This document shows positions 12,101-27,100 of a stretch of 41,131 bases of DNA, piece by piece (positions within the stretch are counted from its first letter, which is position 1; each line of letters opens with the position of its first letter). The position numbers were made by a program, and so were the translations under genes. The notes below the pieces were generated by a model. It ran no database searches, was not told the DNA's origin, and saw only the letters and a program-made list of their open reading frames with translations. Source of the DNA: an uncultured Rhizobiaceae group bacterium (GTDB taxonomy: Bacteria; Pseudomonadota; Alphaproteobacteria; Rhizobiales; Rhizobiaceae); NCBI GenBank assembly GCA_947501445.1, contig CANMVS010000032.1, positions 1 to 41,131 on the forward strand, written 5' to 3'.

Positions 12101-15100
12101 CGAACCTTCCCACAGGCGAAACAAGCGGCAACGCCTTTGCGCGTACCTCTGCCAAGGGTGTGGCGGTTTTGGCCGATAGCTCCGAAAAGGTCCTGAACGT
12201 CTCAGTCAGTGGCGGAATTGGCTTGTATTTGGGTATTGCAGGCGCGATCAATGCCAGCGTGATCGACAGTGACACCTCCGCTGCCATCGACAGCGGAGCA
12301 CTGGTGAACCAGAATGCGCCAACTGCAGCGACAGTTAACGTATCGGCCACAAACGACCTTGATATTGAATCGACTGCTGGCGGTGTGGGCGCCGGATTTG
12401 TTGGTCTTGGCGCTTCAATTGATGTCGGGGTAATCCGCAACGACACCAACGCGTTGATTGGCGGGGTCGGAACACGGGTTTCCGCGAGAGATGAAGTCGA
12501 TGTGAACGCACTTTCAGACTGGAAGATGAACAGCACTACGCTGGGCTTTAGTGGCGGCACTGTGGGCCTCAGCGGCGGCATCGTTGTTTACAGTATCGGT
12601 GGCAATTTTTCAGACGATTTCGCATCGGACACTGACAGCGCCAGGGCGCTGGATACAAATAACGGCAGCGTTGATACCTTCGTCAAAAATGAGCTCACTG
12701 CCATGATGGGCGAGGCGACGGGCAAAGAAGCGGGATCGGATGCATTCTCGCCGTTTGACAGTGCCGTTGTTGACACAACAAATGACACGATCACCCTTGG
12801 TGAGGACGTTAGTCTGACGACCGGGGATACAGTAATGTATGATGTGGGCACAAATGGCACACCAATGTCCGGTTTGGTCCATGGACAGACCTACTTTGTG
12901 ATCGTGGATGATAACAATCCTGGCAAGATCCAATTGGCCGAGACGCAAAGTGATGCGCGGTCGGGTACGGCGATCGATTTCGACACCGCGGGTGTCACGG
13001 GAACACAACACCGCTTTCTGAACGGCAGCGCAGACATTGGCAACGTAACACGCAATACGATCGAGGCGAATTCTGCTGCGGGTGGCGTCAATGGCGCGAT
13101 TGCGAAGAATACAAATGTAACCGCAGGCACTGTCGCAGCGATTGAAGAGGGGGCCGTCGTTCAAGGCCGCAATGTCGATATTGACGCACGCCAATTCTTA
13201 TCGCAAAGCGCTGTTGCAGGCGCGGCCGGGGTTGGGCCTGTGGCCGCTATTGGTGTTGGGTTGGCGGTTGTGACCGTTGATGCGGATGTTGCAGCTTACA
13301 TGGGGCCGAATGTGACGCTGATAGGTGACGGAACCGGTAACGTGACTATTAATGCTGCCTATGATGGCGATTTCAAGATTACAGGCGTGGCGGGTGCCGG
13401 CTCGACCCTGGCGTCGGCTGCTTCGGTAGCTTCGGTTGTAAATGACGCAACGCGGGTCGATGCGCTGATTGGCGCGCGCCCGGCCGGTAGCGGCATTCAA
13501 GGCGATATTGCCAAACCAGACAGCAACATGGTTTCCGGATTCCTGGATGTGACGGTCGATGCAAAAGCGGATGTGGCCTATGGTCTGATGAACATTTCGG
13601 CTGGGATCTCAACAGTAGGGGGGGGATTGTTTACGGCCATCGTGTCGGCGGATGTTGACGTCTCGGTGACGGCGGCTGTTGGCGAAAATACGCGGATCAA
13701 CGCAGACCGTGACGTCAAGATCAATGCTGACCGGACAGTGGACGTACTGCCGCGGGATGGCCGCGGGCGGGAAATGGGCATCGCCATCGGTATCGGCGCT
13801 GGCATCGCCGGCGTCAGCGCCGGGTTTGGCAATGTCTCGATTGGTGGTGATACGTTAGCGCTGGTGGACGAGGGGGCCCATATACTGGCGGGCGGTAATG
13901 TCAACGTCACAGCGAAGAATGATACCGAGCTGGAAATACGGTTGAGGGGTGCCACTGCAGGCCTTATTGCCGTTGGTTTGGTCTTCGGAAAATCTGAAGT
14001 CACTGGTGCCACGCAGGCCCGCGTTCTCGCTGGGGCGCGCATTCGCGGTTCGAATGTCGTCATTTCGTCGGACAACAATGCCGACGCTGATATCAAGGCG
14101 TCGCCAGCAGCTGGGGGGGTTATTGCCGGGAGTGGTGTGGTAATCAATGCGGTGATCACAACCGGGGCAGTGTCTGAAGTTGCGGATGGCGCTGTCGTCA
14201 CTGCAACATTGGACGATAAAGCCGATGTCTCTGCGTTGCGGGTCACCGCGACCTCGAAGGCAAATGCGGATGCTGACGCGGATGACACTGTTCTGGTCGG
14301 CGCAGTTGCCTTTGGCTCGAACGATGCTGATATCACAATCACCAATAGTGCCCAGGTTATCATTGGCGCGGTTGACGAGTCGGGCACACCCACCGGTGCA
14401 AAGCTGGAGGCTGAGCTGGGATCGATCGATGTGAAAGCCAGTGCTGTCACCACAGGCAAGGCCCATAGTGATGGTCAGGGCTTTGGCGGGATAGCGATTG
14501 CCTTGGGCTCTGCAAGCGGCGCGATCCAGAATGACACGATTGTCACCATTGGCAGCCTGTCGGAATTGACGGCCAAACGGGCTGTGCTGATTGATGCGAA
14601 CACCGATACCGACACATTCGTCGAAGTTAATACAAATGGCGGAGCCCTTGGTACAGGTGGTGCCGCAGATGCAACCCTGAATGTCACTGACACCACGTTG
14701 ACCGACCTGCGTAAAGGGGCAAAGCTGACGGGCGATATTGTCAAAGTACATGCACGTCAGGTGCAGGCCGAAGCAGACGCCACAACCACGGCGACCCTTG
14801 GCGCACTGATCGCTGGTACGAGGGCGGTTTCAACGGTGAATACAACGATAGACGTTGATGTCAGGGTTGCGACTGACGTGATTCTGACGGGCGAGACATC
14901 GGTTGAACTGATAGCCGATCAGGCAGATATCGACACGGGCGCAGCCAGCGCCGTTAAAGTCACCGGTGTTTGGCGGGTCGGAACGTTGTCCAAAGCCGTG
15001 TACACACTAACCAGTCATACCGACGTCAGTACTGCCATCGGTTCGGTGATTAGAACCCGTGATCTGGAAGTACACAGCAAAGCCCATACGTCGCCCGAGC

Positions 15101-18100
15101 TGACGAGCACAGCCAGGGTCTCTGGCGTGAGTATCAGTACGAATTCAAATGCAGTCCAAGGCGAAGCGATTAAAGCCTACAATCGCATGATCGACTTCAA
15201 CTCAAGGGTCGATTTTCTTGGGGAGGATCAAAGCCCGGAACTGACGATCAACGCCGATGGCAGCAAAACCATCATTGGTGACATTGACGCAACGCTGGTG
15301 AACGGCGTTTGGAATGTGACCGACATCCTGAATAACGGATCGAACGCAGGCATGGCGTCATTCTCCATCCCCGCCAATAGTCTGGACGCGGAAAAGAACC
15401 TCCCGGACAAGGATGGCAAGAGAAGGTACGAGGTTGTCAATAGCGCGGGAGTTATCACCGGTAAGCCTGTGTTTGATTTCCTGACCACGTTTGATCGGGT
15501 CACGATCAACAACCACAGCGATAACGATCTTCTGATTGGCGAGATCAATACGTGGAACAGCAGTTCTTTACTGAAGGCAAATATTGTCGTTAATGCGCCG
15601 GACAAAACTAAGTTCAATTATGATGTAGAGACCAAGCAGGGCAAGTCGGACGTTAGCATCAACGCCTTTGGTGCTGGCGATGTGCTGCTGAGTGATCGTA
15701 TTTTTGTCCCGAACGGGACGACGTCGATCGACGTGAAAAATGGTGATATTCTACAGACCGACACTGCCGCGCTTATTCACGCGCCACAGTTGTTCATGAG
15801 CGCTGGCGGATCGATTGGCACGGCAGCGAATGCGGTTCATACGCGAGTCGATTTTCTGGATATTGCGAAGGCGGCGAATGTTCGAGTGGACGAAGCCGAC
15901 AACTTGGTGATCCAGCAGGTAAATGCACCGGATGGGATTGTGCAGCTTCGCGCGGGGGGCAATATTGTCGGAACCGACGGTGTTGATATTACCGCCCAAC
16001 AGATCGATTTAACCTCTGCGGCAGGAAGCATTGGGACTGAGGCGGATGCGCTAAATGTGCAAACTGATCATCTGGACGCCACGGCCAAGGATGACATCGT
16101 TGTGTCTGACCTTTCAAGTGGGCTGACGCTGGGGCACCTTTTGTCCTATCGCGGGAATATTATTATCACGGCCGCCGAAGGTCCGGGAGCCAGCCAGGAT
16201 GACGATATTACACTTGCGGCGACGAGCCTTGTTAGGGCAGTTGCAGGCAATGTGACCCTTGCGGCGGGCGATGATTTTGCAGCTGCGCGCGGCAGTATTG
16301 TGCAGGGCAACCTGGTCACAATCAGTCTTGGCGATGCCAGCGGCGATGGCGGCATCGAGAGCCGTGGTGACTTTGCCGGCACGCTGACAGCGGGTTTGGT
16401 GACCTTGCGGGGCGGCGCGAGCTTTGATGCAATTGCACTGCAAAACGCGACGTCACGGACATTGATCCTGACGGGTGGTGGGCCGGACCGTGTTCTTCTG
16501 GGATCGGAAGCATCGGATGGCGCAATAAATGATGGCAACCTGCGCGGTATCCGCGCGATGGTGTCTATCCGTGACGACGATAACGACGACACTGTAGTAC
16601 TTGGCGCGCTTGCCGAGAGCGACGACCTAACCGGTACGATCAGCAATACGAGCATCACCGGTTTCCGCATGGCGGGCTCAGTGAATTATGACAATGTGGC
16701 CGTGGTGCAAGTGTTGTCGGGCGCAGGGTCAGACCTTGTCGATGTCGTGTCATCTGTATCTGCGACAGCGATTGACCTCGAGTTGGGCGGAGGCAATGAT
16801 CGTGTGCGGATCGGCTCAGGCGGATCTGTTGATAGGGTAGATGGCCGGATCATGGTTGCCGGAGGTGCCGGGAATAACACTCTGATCGTTGATGATAGCG
16901 CTGATAGCGATGATACGATTGGCGAAACCACCGATGTGTCTGGCAGAACATTAATCACCGGTCTTGGCATGGGCGGCGCTGATGGTCACGCGCCAAATCC
17001 AGATGCAGGTGTGATTTACGATGCCGTCAGCCGTGTGGAAATTCTTTTGGGGGCGGGTGCCGATCAATTCAATGTCGGCGCGACCTCGGCACAAAGCACG
17101 TCAACTCAGCTCGATATGGGTGATGGTGCCAACACGGTCACGCTTGGTCCGGACTTGTCTCGGATCGTCTCGCCACTGAGCGTAACAGGTGGCGCTGACC
17201 TAGATAGGATCAACATCGCGCCGACCGTGGCAGCCAATCTGAAACTGGATAGTGACGGCAACGACGGCATCCTGACAGGTGATGTCGGAGAGACACGGTT
17301 TGCCGGGTTCGAAACGCTGCTGGTGGAGTTGTCGGATAGTGCTGACCGGTTCGAAATCGCAGGTACGCCAACTGCCGTGAAACTGAATGCAAACGGCGGT
17401 GGTGACCTGATAATGATCAGCGGGGCCGAGGCGCTGGTTGATATTGATCTGGGCGAGGGCGAAGACACGGTTTTGATCACCGGCACGCGTGCAGAAATTG
17501 CAATTCATGGTGGGTCCGCCGACACGCTTACCGACAGGGTTACGCTCGATTTGTCATCGGAAACCGCTGAGATGATCGGCGCTATCCGGGGCGGCGGCGT
17601 TGATCCGACCAACCTTGGGGCCGGCTTCCAAGGCGTTGGTGCGGCAACCATCGAGATTGCGGATAACGCATTCCTGGACCTTGGGACTATCTATTTTCAA
17701 GACGTTGAGATCGCGGATATCCGACTGGGCACCAACAATGACGACTTTACCATTGACACCCATCTGGCAGATGGGCGCGACGCGCTGGCCGCCACACGGA
17801 TTGCTCTGAACACCGGCGACGGCAACGACATTGTGCGAGCCGTAACCATCAGTACAACCGTGACGACACAGGTTACAGGTGGAAATCATGACGACCAGTT
17901 GATCGTTGATATCGATGATTTCCCGGGAAATGCGGATTACACCAAACTTGCGCTCGATATTGAACTTCTGACCATCGACAACACAGACTACAGTGCCAGC
18001 GCAGTGGCGTGGACGCAGATCAACGGCGATCTTGTCACGGCACGCTTTGTCTCCGAAACCGCTGCGCAGGATCGTAGCGTGATCCGTACGGATGGAGCCG

Positions 18101-21100
18101 AGGTGGTCGAGTTGCTGAGCGGCACACAGGCCGACACGCTGGATGTGATCATGACGGGCAATGCAGATACGATCGGTCGGATCATTGACAACCGGGTCGA
18201 GCTGCGCACCGGACTGGAAGTCGCCACGTACAACAATGACACCCAATTCCAGAACTACAACGATGTGATCGACTTTTCAGCGCTGCCCGCATCGAGCAAC
18301 GGCTACTACAGCGAAGACGGATTCCTGATTTATGCGGTTGATACGGCAGCTAACAACGATGCAAGCGTCATTGGCGCCACGCCCGAGAGGTTGATCGCCG
18401 CCACCGCAGGCAGCCGTGCTGCGGCACCGACAGCCGCGCAGAAGCTGGTTATTCGCGCCGACGATGGCGATGCTTTCGCTCTTTACGGTCTTGATGTGTC
18501 AGGCGGTGCGGGGCTCACCATCACAGCGGTGTCGGTCAACGGGCAAACGGTGACAGTAAACAGCCTAGCGGAAATCAACAGTACCTTTACTGCGCTTAAG
18601 GCTGTTATCATCGACAGCCATGGCGGGACCGTGGACAACATTGAAGTCGCACGGATCGCAGGGCTGCTGGGCAGTGGTAACGCTGACGGTGGCGAAGTTC
18701 AGGCACTTACCCTGTCGGGTTCAGGCACCGTGACGCTGGACACGTCGACAGGTGATCGCACTTACAGCAGCGGTGTGACCCTCTCCGGTCCCGGAGGCAT
18801 TATCGGGGCCGGCTCTTCAAACGGTGTGTACAATTTTATCTATGACGGTGATCTGATCATCGATGGTAATGTCACCATCCGGTTCGTTGGTGACCTTGGC
18901 GGGGCGCTTGTGGTTACGAACGATCTGTTCGTCGGAAGCGATGTTGTTTTCGATGCGTCGGCTGCGGGCGCAACCTCGGGTGCTGGCGGTGGCGCTGCCG
19001 GTGGAGTGCAATCAAACGGTGGTGCTGGTGGAGCCGGTGAATACGGCGGCAGCAGCGGCTCAGGTGGCTTCAATCCAGGCCAGGGTGGCAATAAAAACGA
19101 GGATGGAGGCCACGGAGGTAGTGGTGACGCTGGCAGTAAAGGTGATGACGGCGCTTCGGGAGCGCGCGGTATTAAAGGAATTGATGGTGGAAACGGAATC
19201 AACAACGCTATTGGCACCGGCGGAAGTGGCGGTCACGGCGGTTCTGGCCTTGGCCAGGGAGGTTCTGCTCAAGAAGGTGGTGCCGGTGGCGCCGGTGGTG
19301 ACAGTGGTGAGGGCCGGGTGTTTGGTAATGGCGGAACCGGCGGAGCTGGAGGGGCCGGTAAAAACGGTAAAGATGGCGGGGCGGGTGTTCAGGGTGCTCT
19401 CGGTGGTACGGGCACTGGTGGTACCAACCCCCTGAATGGGCTGATAATTTCGGGCGGCGGCGGCGGCGGCGGCGGCGGAAGCGGTCAGGGCGGTGGTGGC
19501 GGCGCTGGCGGATCAGGCGGCGGCGGTGGCGGCGCTGGCGGTGGTGGCGGTGGCGCCGGTGGTGTTGGCAACGGTGGCCAGGGCGGTGCAGGCGGCTGGG
19601 GCGAAGGCGGCGGCCAGGGTGGCCGTGGCGAGGACGGTGGCATCGGCGGCAACGGCACGCCCGGTGGCGCAGGTGGCGGTGCGTTCGAGGTTGTGGCCGG
19701 TGGCAGGCTCACGATTGAGGGCGGAACGTTCGCCGCAAGCGGCGGTGATGCAGCGACTTCAGGTGTTGCGAATAAGGGAACACAGAATCCTGGTGTTGGT
19801 TCCGATGGGGTCAACCCAGAAGGAGAGGAATCAAATGGTCCTGGCGATGGAAAGGGATTTGGTACCTCCTTTGGCGCAGTCGGTGGAAGTGGCGGCGAAG
19901 GCGGTGATGGCGGCACTGGTGGTACGGGCGGCAATGGTGGCACAGGCGGCGATGGTGGTGTTGGCGGCGGCGGTGCCGGTGGTACTGTCAAATTGCAGGC
20001 GAGTGTGATCAACGGCGAATCGTACAGCACAATTGTCAATGCCTCTGGTGGTTTGGATGGCAACAACACGGTCCGGGCAGGCGAGGGCCGATTTATTCTT
20101 GTAGGTAATGACATCACGTTTAACGGTACAGTGCGACACTCCGGTGACAATTCGAACATTGCGGGCGTCTCTGCAAGGGAAAGCACTTTTGGCGGCATGA
20201 AGTTCGGCAATCATGTGTTCACCACGTCTGTGTACACACCGATAATTGCGGGTGTTCAGGGTGGTGCGGATGTGTACGGCATCCTTGACAATGTGTCTGT
20301 AGACGACCTTGCGACCCAGGTGTCGATCACACCGAGCCTAAACACTCTGGCTGCGGTTGTGCGTCTGGACAAGGTGCCTGCGCCGACAATTGGCGGGGCC
20401 GACAACGTTGATGATTACGCGGGCTATGACGCCATTGTCGTGGTTAACATGTCAGGTGTTGCGTTGAGCGATCCGGCGATTTCGCTTTCGGTTGGCGGTG
20501 TGATCACCGAGTTCCAACCCATGCAGACGCATTCTGGCAGTGGTGCGGTTGCCGATGTGTTGGGCAGCAACCAGATGTGGATAACGCTGGTGCCAGAGGC
20601 GGCATCGTCACTGAACGTTAACGTGTCTTTCTTTGGTGACGATCAGAAGGCAGTGCAGGATCAAACCGCAACCGTGTTCAGCGCGACGCTGAACACAAAT
20701 GGCGACGTATTCAACATTGATGCGAAGCTGCCATCCGCAGAGGCGGTTCCGGCGCAGGTGCCGGGGATTGACGCGCTGACAGTCAATGGTGACGGATCTG
20801 TGCTTTACGGCGTGGACCGTAATCTTGATGCAATTGTGGTGATGAACGAAGACGGCAGCCAGCGGCAACTGGTCAAACAGGGCTTTGGCACCACGTCCCT
20901 TGCGGGGATTGTTGATATCGCCTTTGCAGAGAATGTTGGCGATAACGGGTATCTTTATGCGGTTACAGTTTCTGGGGGTATTACCCAGTTCGTGGCGTTT
21001 GAGGTTCTCGACAGTGGCGAGATTGTCGAGGATGCAAGCAAAAGCTATGGCATTAGCCCTACTTCGGGCTGGGAGGATCTGCAGGCTGCGCCGGATGGGC

Positions 21101-24100
21101 AAAGCCTTTTGGTCAGTGGCAATTTAGGGATAGCGCGACTGCCGCTTGCGACGGATGGCACTGTATCGACGAATGTCGTGATCAATCGGGGGTATGTCAC
21201 AGACGCAGCCGTAAGCGCAGATGGAACGACAGTATTTACGGTTGACCGGAGCAGTCTGACGGCAATTGACATCAAGACGCTTGAAGCAAATCTGGACCAG
21301 GATCTGTTCACTGTCGGCTCAACACGTGCACCAAGCCTTGCGGGTGCCACGGACGTTGCGGTTGACGGCGATGGGTTTGTATATGTCACGTCTCGCGAAA
21401 GCGATACACTGAGCATCTTTGCCTACGATCCACTGAGCGGATTTACCCTTATCGATGTGCTGACCAACGGTTCGGACGGTGTGCGCGGAATGAACACACC
21501 GTCGGATGTGCAGGTTGCTCCTGGCGGCGAGTTTGTTCTTGTGACTGGCCAGGACAGCAACTCGGTTGCGGTGTTCCAGCGCATTCTTGACGCAAGTGGC
21601 AAGCCGACGGGCAAACTTGTGTTTGTGCAGGTCCTGCGCGACCAGACCGGCGGTAATGGTGGGCTTAACACGCCAAGTGCGCTGATCACCACAACTTTGC
21701 CAGATGGCACGACCCCGGTTGCCTATATCGCCAGCCTTGGTGATGCAGTCACGCCTGGTGGCATTGCACAATTTGTCCTCGATGAAGTTGCTGCCGAGCC
21801 GAAAAATAGCATCACGGTCTTTGAAAATATCACTGATCTGGGCATCTCGACAGGCGCAGGCGACGATTACATTCTGATGGCCCCGGACGCTGAATTGGAA
21901 AGCTGGCGCCTCTCGACCGGTGATGGCAATGATGTCATCACCATCCTTAATTTGGCGAGCGCCTCGCTTCCGACAATCGCTGGGGTCAACGGTCGTGCGA
22001 CCGGCGGCAGCAACGTCGACGCGGGCGGCGATGAAGATATCATCGATGTTCGTACCACGACCGTGGGTGGTGAACTGACGCTGACTGGCGGAAGCGGCGA
22101 CGACACGATCAATATCAGCCAATTGGGCAGCGGTCAGCGGATCGATGTTTCAGGTGGCGATGGCGACGACAGGGTTCACATTACCGGAACCGGGGTGCCT
22201 GCCGATATCGAAAAAGTCGCGCTACACGGGAATGATGATTCAGGTTCTCCAGGGGATGTGTTGACGTTCAACAGTGATGGCGCTGGATATACTTTGACTG
22301 GAAATCCTCAATTGGGGACGCTTCAAACCGACGGTTTTGGACTGATTGAGATTGATACGTTTGAGAATGTTGCTGTTGTTGCGCCGCCGAGGATCAACTT
22401 TGTCGGTGCCATCAGCACAGTAGAGGGACAAGGGGTCACGATTACCGTCGAAATCGAACCCAACGGCACTGGTCTGGTCGCACTTCCGGCGTTTGACTTG
22501 AATGGTGATGGCGTTTTCGATGACGCGAATGCGATATTGGTGGCGGACACCGGATTTGTTCAGACATATGAGTTGGTTATCGCGGACTGGGACGCACTGC
22601 GCGACTTTGGTATCGCCGATGATGGTAGTTATGCCATCGCAGTGCAGGCCGAGAACAACCAGGGTCTGACCAAGCAGGGCGCAACACTGACGGTGGCCAA
22701 CGTGTCACCTACGGTTACGGCCACGCCGCCTTTGGCAATTGTGGCAGTCGGCGATGAGTATACGATTATGTTTGATGCCATCGATCCTGGTGATGACACG
22801 ATACAGGATTGGAGCGTCGATTGGGGAGATGGAACTGTCGAGACGTTTGGCGCTGGTACAATCAGTGCCACCCATGTCTATCTCAACCCGCCGTACAGCC
22901 GGTCCAGGTCCGATATTGTCGACGTCACTGTCACGGGCACAGACGAGGACAGCGCCACCGGTTCGGACATGATCCAAGTGTTCCTCTGGACGCCGAACAA
23001 CGCAATAGCATTCCAGGACGATCAGATATTCATTGCTGAGGGCGAGCGGGCCGATTTCAAGATCACGGCGCTTGGCAACATCGATCTGAGCAACGTTACC
23101 CTGACGTTCGATACCGATAACGACGGACAGTACGATGATGCTAAATTTACCGGTGGACCTGAATTCGGCTTTGACTGGAACGCACTGCAAGCGATGGGTA
23201 TTGTCGATGATGGCTCCTATGGCGTCCGCATTTTAGGCACATATGCCAATGGCGTTCGGGTATCGAACCATGCCCAATTGCTTGTCAGCAATACTGCACC
23301 AACTGCAATTGCCACGGTGACATCACTTGCGGGCCGAACTCTATTGGAGGGCGACGCGGCGATGGTGACAATTACTGACGCTTTCGATATCGCGCTGGGC
23401 GATTTCGATCCGGCTGGCGTTTCCAACTTGACGTTTTCGTATGATTTCAACGACGACGGCGATTATGACGACCCGGGCGAACTTTCTGGCGTTACGCGGC
23501 AGAGTGTTATCATTCCCGCCAGTTTCCACAATGACAATGGGCTCAAAACCATACGCGTGAATGTGTCTGATGGTGAAGATTCCACCGACATTCTGGTTAA
23601 CTATTCGGTCGCGAATGTAGCCCCTGTATTGACCGTGATGCCTGTGGCGGGCACGAATGTGCAGGAAGGCGAGGAGTTCGCGCTGTCGCTAAGTGCCACA
23701 GATGCGGGCGATGATGCGGTCCAATACTGGCTGATTGACTGGGGTGACGGCACGGCGACTGAAAGGTTTGACGGGTCCGATCTGACCGTCAGCCACGCCT
23801 TTGTTGACGACGGCGTGTTCAATGTATCGGCGCAGGCTGTGGACGAGGATGGCAGATATATAGCCGCTCCTGTCAAGGTGGTCGTGAGTAATGTCGCACC
23901 GACAATTGTAACGCTGGATGCGACGGACACCATTGAGGGCGGCTTGTCTGTCCTGACCGGCACGATTGGCGATCCCGGCCTGGCTGATGACTTCTCGGTC
24001 ATGATCGATTGGGGCGATGGAAGCATTCAGGAGTTGATGCTGGTTACCGGTAGCAATGAATTCCGGTTCGAACATGCCTATATCGATGACGGCGCCTACA

Positions 24101-27100
24101 TCGTGACCGTCACGCCAGCCGATGACGATGCAGCAATCGGGCTTGCGCAGACCACAGAAGTCATGGTGGGCAACGCCGATCCTGTCATTCTTTCACTGGC
24201 CGTGTCTGAGAACACCGTAACCGAGGGTACAGCTGTAACGCTGACCGGCTTGTTAAGCGATCCGGGTGCTCTTGATACACATAGTGTCGAGATTTCCTGG
24301 GGTGATTTGACCGATAATACTGTTGTGACCGTCGATGCGGCTACGCGAACCTTTACGGCGGTGCATGTGTTCGATGATGACGATGCGGCGGGCGCATTTA
24401 CAATCGCAGAAGGCATTGGAAGATTTACGATCACGGCGGTTGCGTCTGACGACGATGGTGCATCATCGGTTGCTGAGGCGACACACGTCACAGTCGAGAA
24501 TGTCGCGCCAGGCTTTGTGCCGGTCATCAACGACCAGGATTTCTATGCGTTCGATTTGAATGCGACCAGCATAGCCGAGAATGGCCTGCTGACAGTGTCT
24601 GGCACGATCACGGATCCAAGCCTTGGTGACACCCATAGCCTGACGATCAACTGGGGTGACGGGTCCGCCAGCGAAACCGTCACGATCGATCCGGTCACGC
24701 GCAGCTATTCGGTCAGTCATCGCTACCTTGACGATGATCTTCTTTCGGACACAGTCAGCCTTGATGGTCCAAACGGCATCTTCACCATCACCGCCACTCT
24801 AAGCGACGATGACGGGGCCAGCGTGTCCGCCAGCCGTGACGTTGAGGTGGTGAACTCCGGTCCGGTGTTTACGACCGTCAGCAATACCGCCGACATTCCG
24901 GGCAACGTTTTCCCTGGTCAGACGGTTACGCTGAACGCCGAGTTTGCAGATAGGGGCAGTCTTGATGCGCACAGTGTCACTGTCGATTGGGGCGATGGCA
25001 CTGTACAGACATATCCGACACTTGCCACAGGTGAGCGTGCGTTCAGTTTTGATCACGACTATGCATCGCCGAACATCTACAATGTGACTGTGACGTTGTC
25101 TGACGATGATGGCGGGACCGTGGTGGCCAACTCGCAAGTGTTCCTGTCGGGTATATTTGTCGATGAGGACAACCGCCTGGGCGTTATCGGCACCAATGCC
25201 GATGAGGTCATAAAGCTGCGCGCCGTGAACCCATCCGAGCTGGTGCCGGAGCTGGTTTATCTTGTGGACGAGACCTTTAGCGATCACCGTTATCAGCGCA
25301 TAGCATCTGAGCTGTCAGGCCCAGGACCTGACCGTGTCGATCTGAATGTGGGTGATCCTGCCGGGCTCAAAGATATGAGGCTTAGCATCGACATCGTGAC
25401 TGACAACTGGCGTCGAAGCTACTTTGAAGGACCGAGATCGATCCACGAAGATACGATGAAAATCGAGGCGGTGACCGCTGATGGCACTGTCTATCTGATC
25501 GATAGTTTCACCATGGACGCTGCGCGTCAGGTGTTCGTTGGGAGCGGTGGTCAGGCGTTTGGCGAAAATCTGAGTACGCTGTCGTATGACCTGTCAATGC
25601 TTGGCCTCACCGAGGCATTCACCCTGCGGGTCGAAAGTGATTTCAACGACCACGGCGAACGGGTCCGGCTGGAGGCCGCACAGATCACGGCGTTGCGCCC
25701 TGCTGTGACCGATGCACCGCTGGATGGGATCGACACCTCCGTATTTACCGAGGGTTTTGATGCCCTTGGCGGCACAAAGGACTTTTCGCGTTACTCGCGT
25801 GGCAGCTTCGTCCTGGATATCGGAACGCTGAATGGATTGCGCAACGGAACTGTGACGCTCGACCTGGTAGCAAATGCAGGAACCAGCAGATCTTCCTTTT
25901 TGGAACCAGGAAGGCGAAGTACTGGTGACCAGTTCTCAGTCGAGATTTCCATCAATGGCGGATCCTACAGCACGCTTGATACCTTCATCTATGACAGAGG
26001 GCGCGATGCGTTTGTTGGCACCACGTCCGGCCAATCTTTTGACGCTGGTGGCGCGGTGGTAGGTTACGCTCTGCCCATTGGGGCTACATCTGCTGAGTTG
26101 CGGATATCGTCTTTCCTATATTCAAGAGGCACGGCTGTGGTGCTGGATTCGGTTGACGTCAGCGGTCAGCACTCTGTCGCTGTGTGGGAGTTGACCAACC
26201 GCGCAGATCTGCCGGAGGCGCCGACATTCGACGCGCTCAAACTGGCGGGCAGTGACGCTTCTTTGGACTACTTTGTGGCTTCCTCAATCCGCTCAATCCA
26301 TATCTCGGGTGTTGGTGGTGACGACACGATCGTGGTCGACACCAGCATCAGCGTTCCGGTCGAGATTAGCGGTGGTGACGGCAATGATCTGCTGGTCGCA
26401 GGGTCCGGCGCGGCGACGCTGATGGGCAACGATGGGAACGACATCCTCATCGGTTCGCTGCAATCTGACATAATCGATGGCGGCGCAGGCGATGACTATC
26501 TTGGCCCCTTGCAAGGTGGTGATATCGTAATAGGTGGAGACGGGTTCGACCAGGCTGGATTACCCAGCATCGTGCCTTCTCCAACGACGTATTTCGACAT
26601 GAACGAAGAGAGTGGCGATACAATGAGGGATCGCATAGGCGGTTTGGCCGCCGTCCATGTCGGACCACGTTCGCCGGACTTTAACGATGCCGGACCAGCA
26701 TCCGTAGACTTTGACGCGCAAACCGGTGTTCGTTTCCGTGGCAATGAAGCGCTCAAGGTCGATCATGACGGATCGCTTGCACTGTCGGAGGGAACGATAC
26801 AGTTCTGGGTAATGCGCGAAAGCGACGGTGACAGCGTATTGATCTCAAAACGCGATGGCGCTGAGAAAATGGAAGTTACCGTGCAAGGTGATGATCTGAC
26901 GTTCCGTATCGCCGATGCAACCAGCGTAGGCGTTTTGGAAGCGCAGGACGCTTTGGTGCAAGGCGTTTGGAGCCATGTTGCCGTGAGTTGGGGCAGCGAC
27001 GGGATGCAACTGTTCGTCAATGGTGTGCTGGAATCGAGCGTCGCCTACAATCGTGGTCTGTCGAATAATATGGCAGACATGTATGTCGGCGGTGAGTTCA

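Noticed and set aside
18955-20010. Mycobacterial PE_PGRS protein
   Set aside because: There is only compositional similarity; there is no PE domain, and the surrounding genes are Gram-negative export genes.
18840-20210. Pro-rich minus-strand frames that look like extensin-type proteins
   Set aside because: They are the reverse complement of Gly codons in the Gly-rich block.
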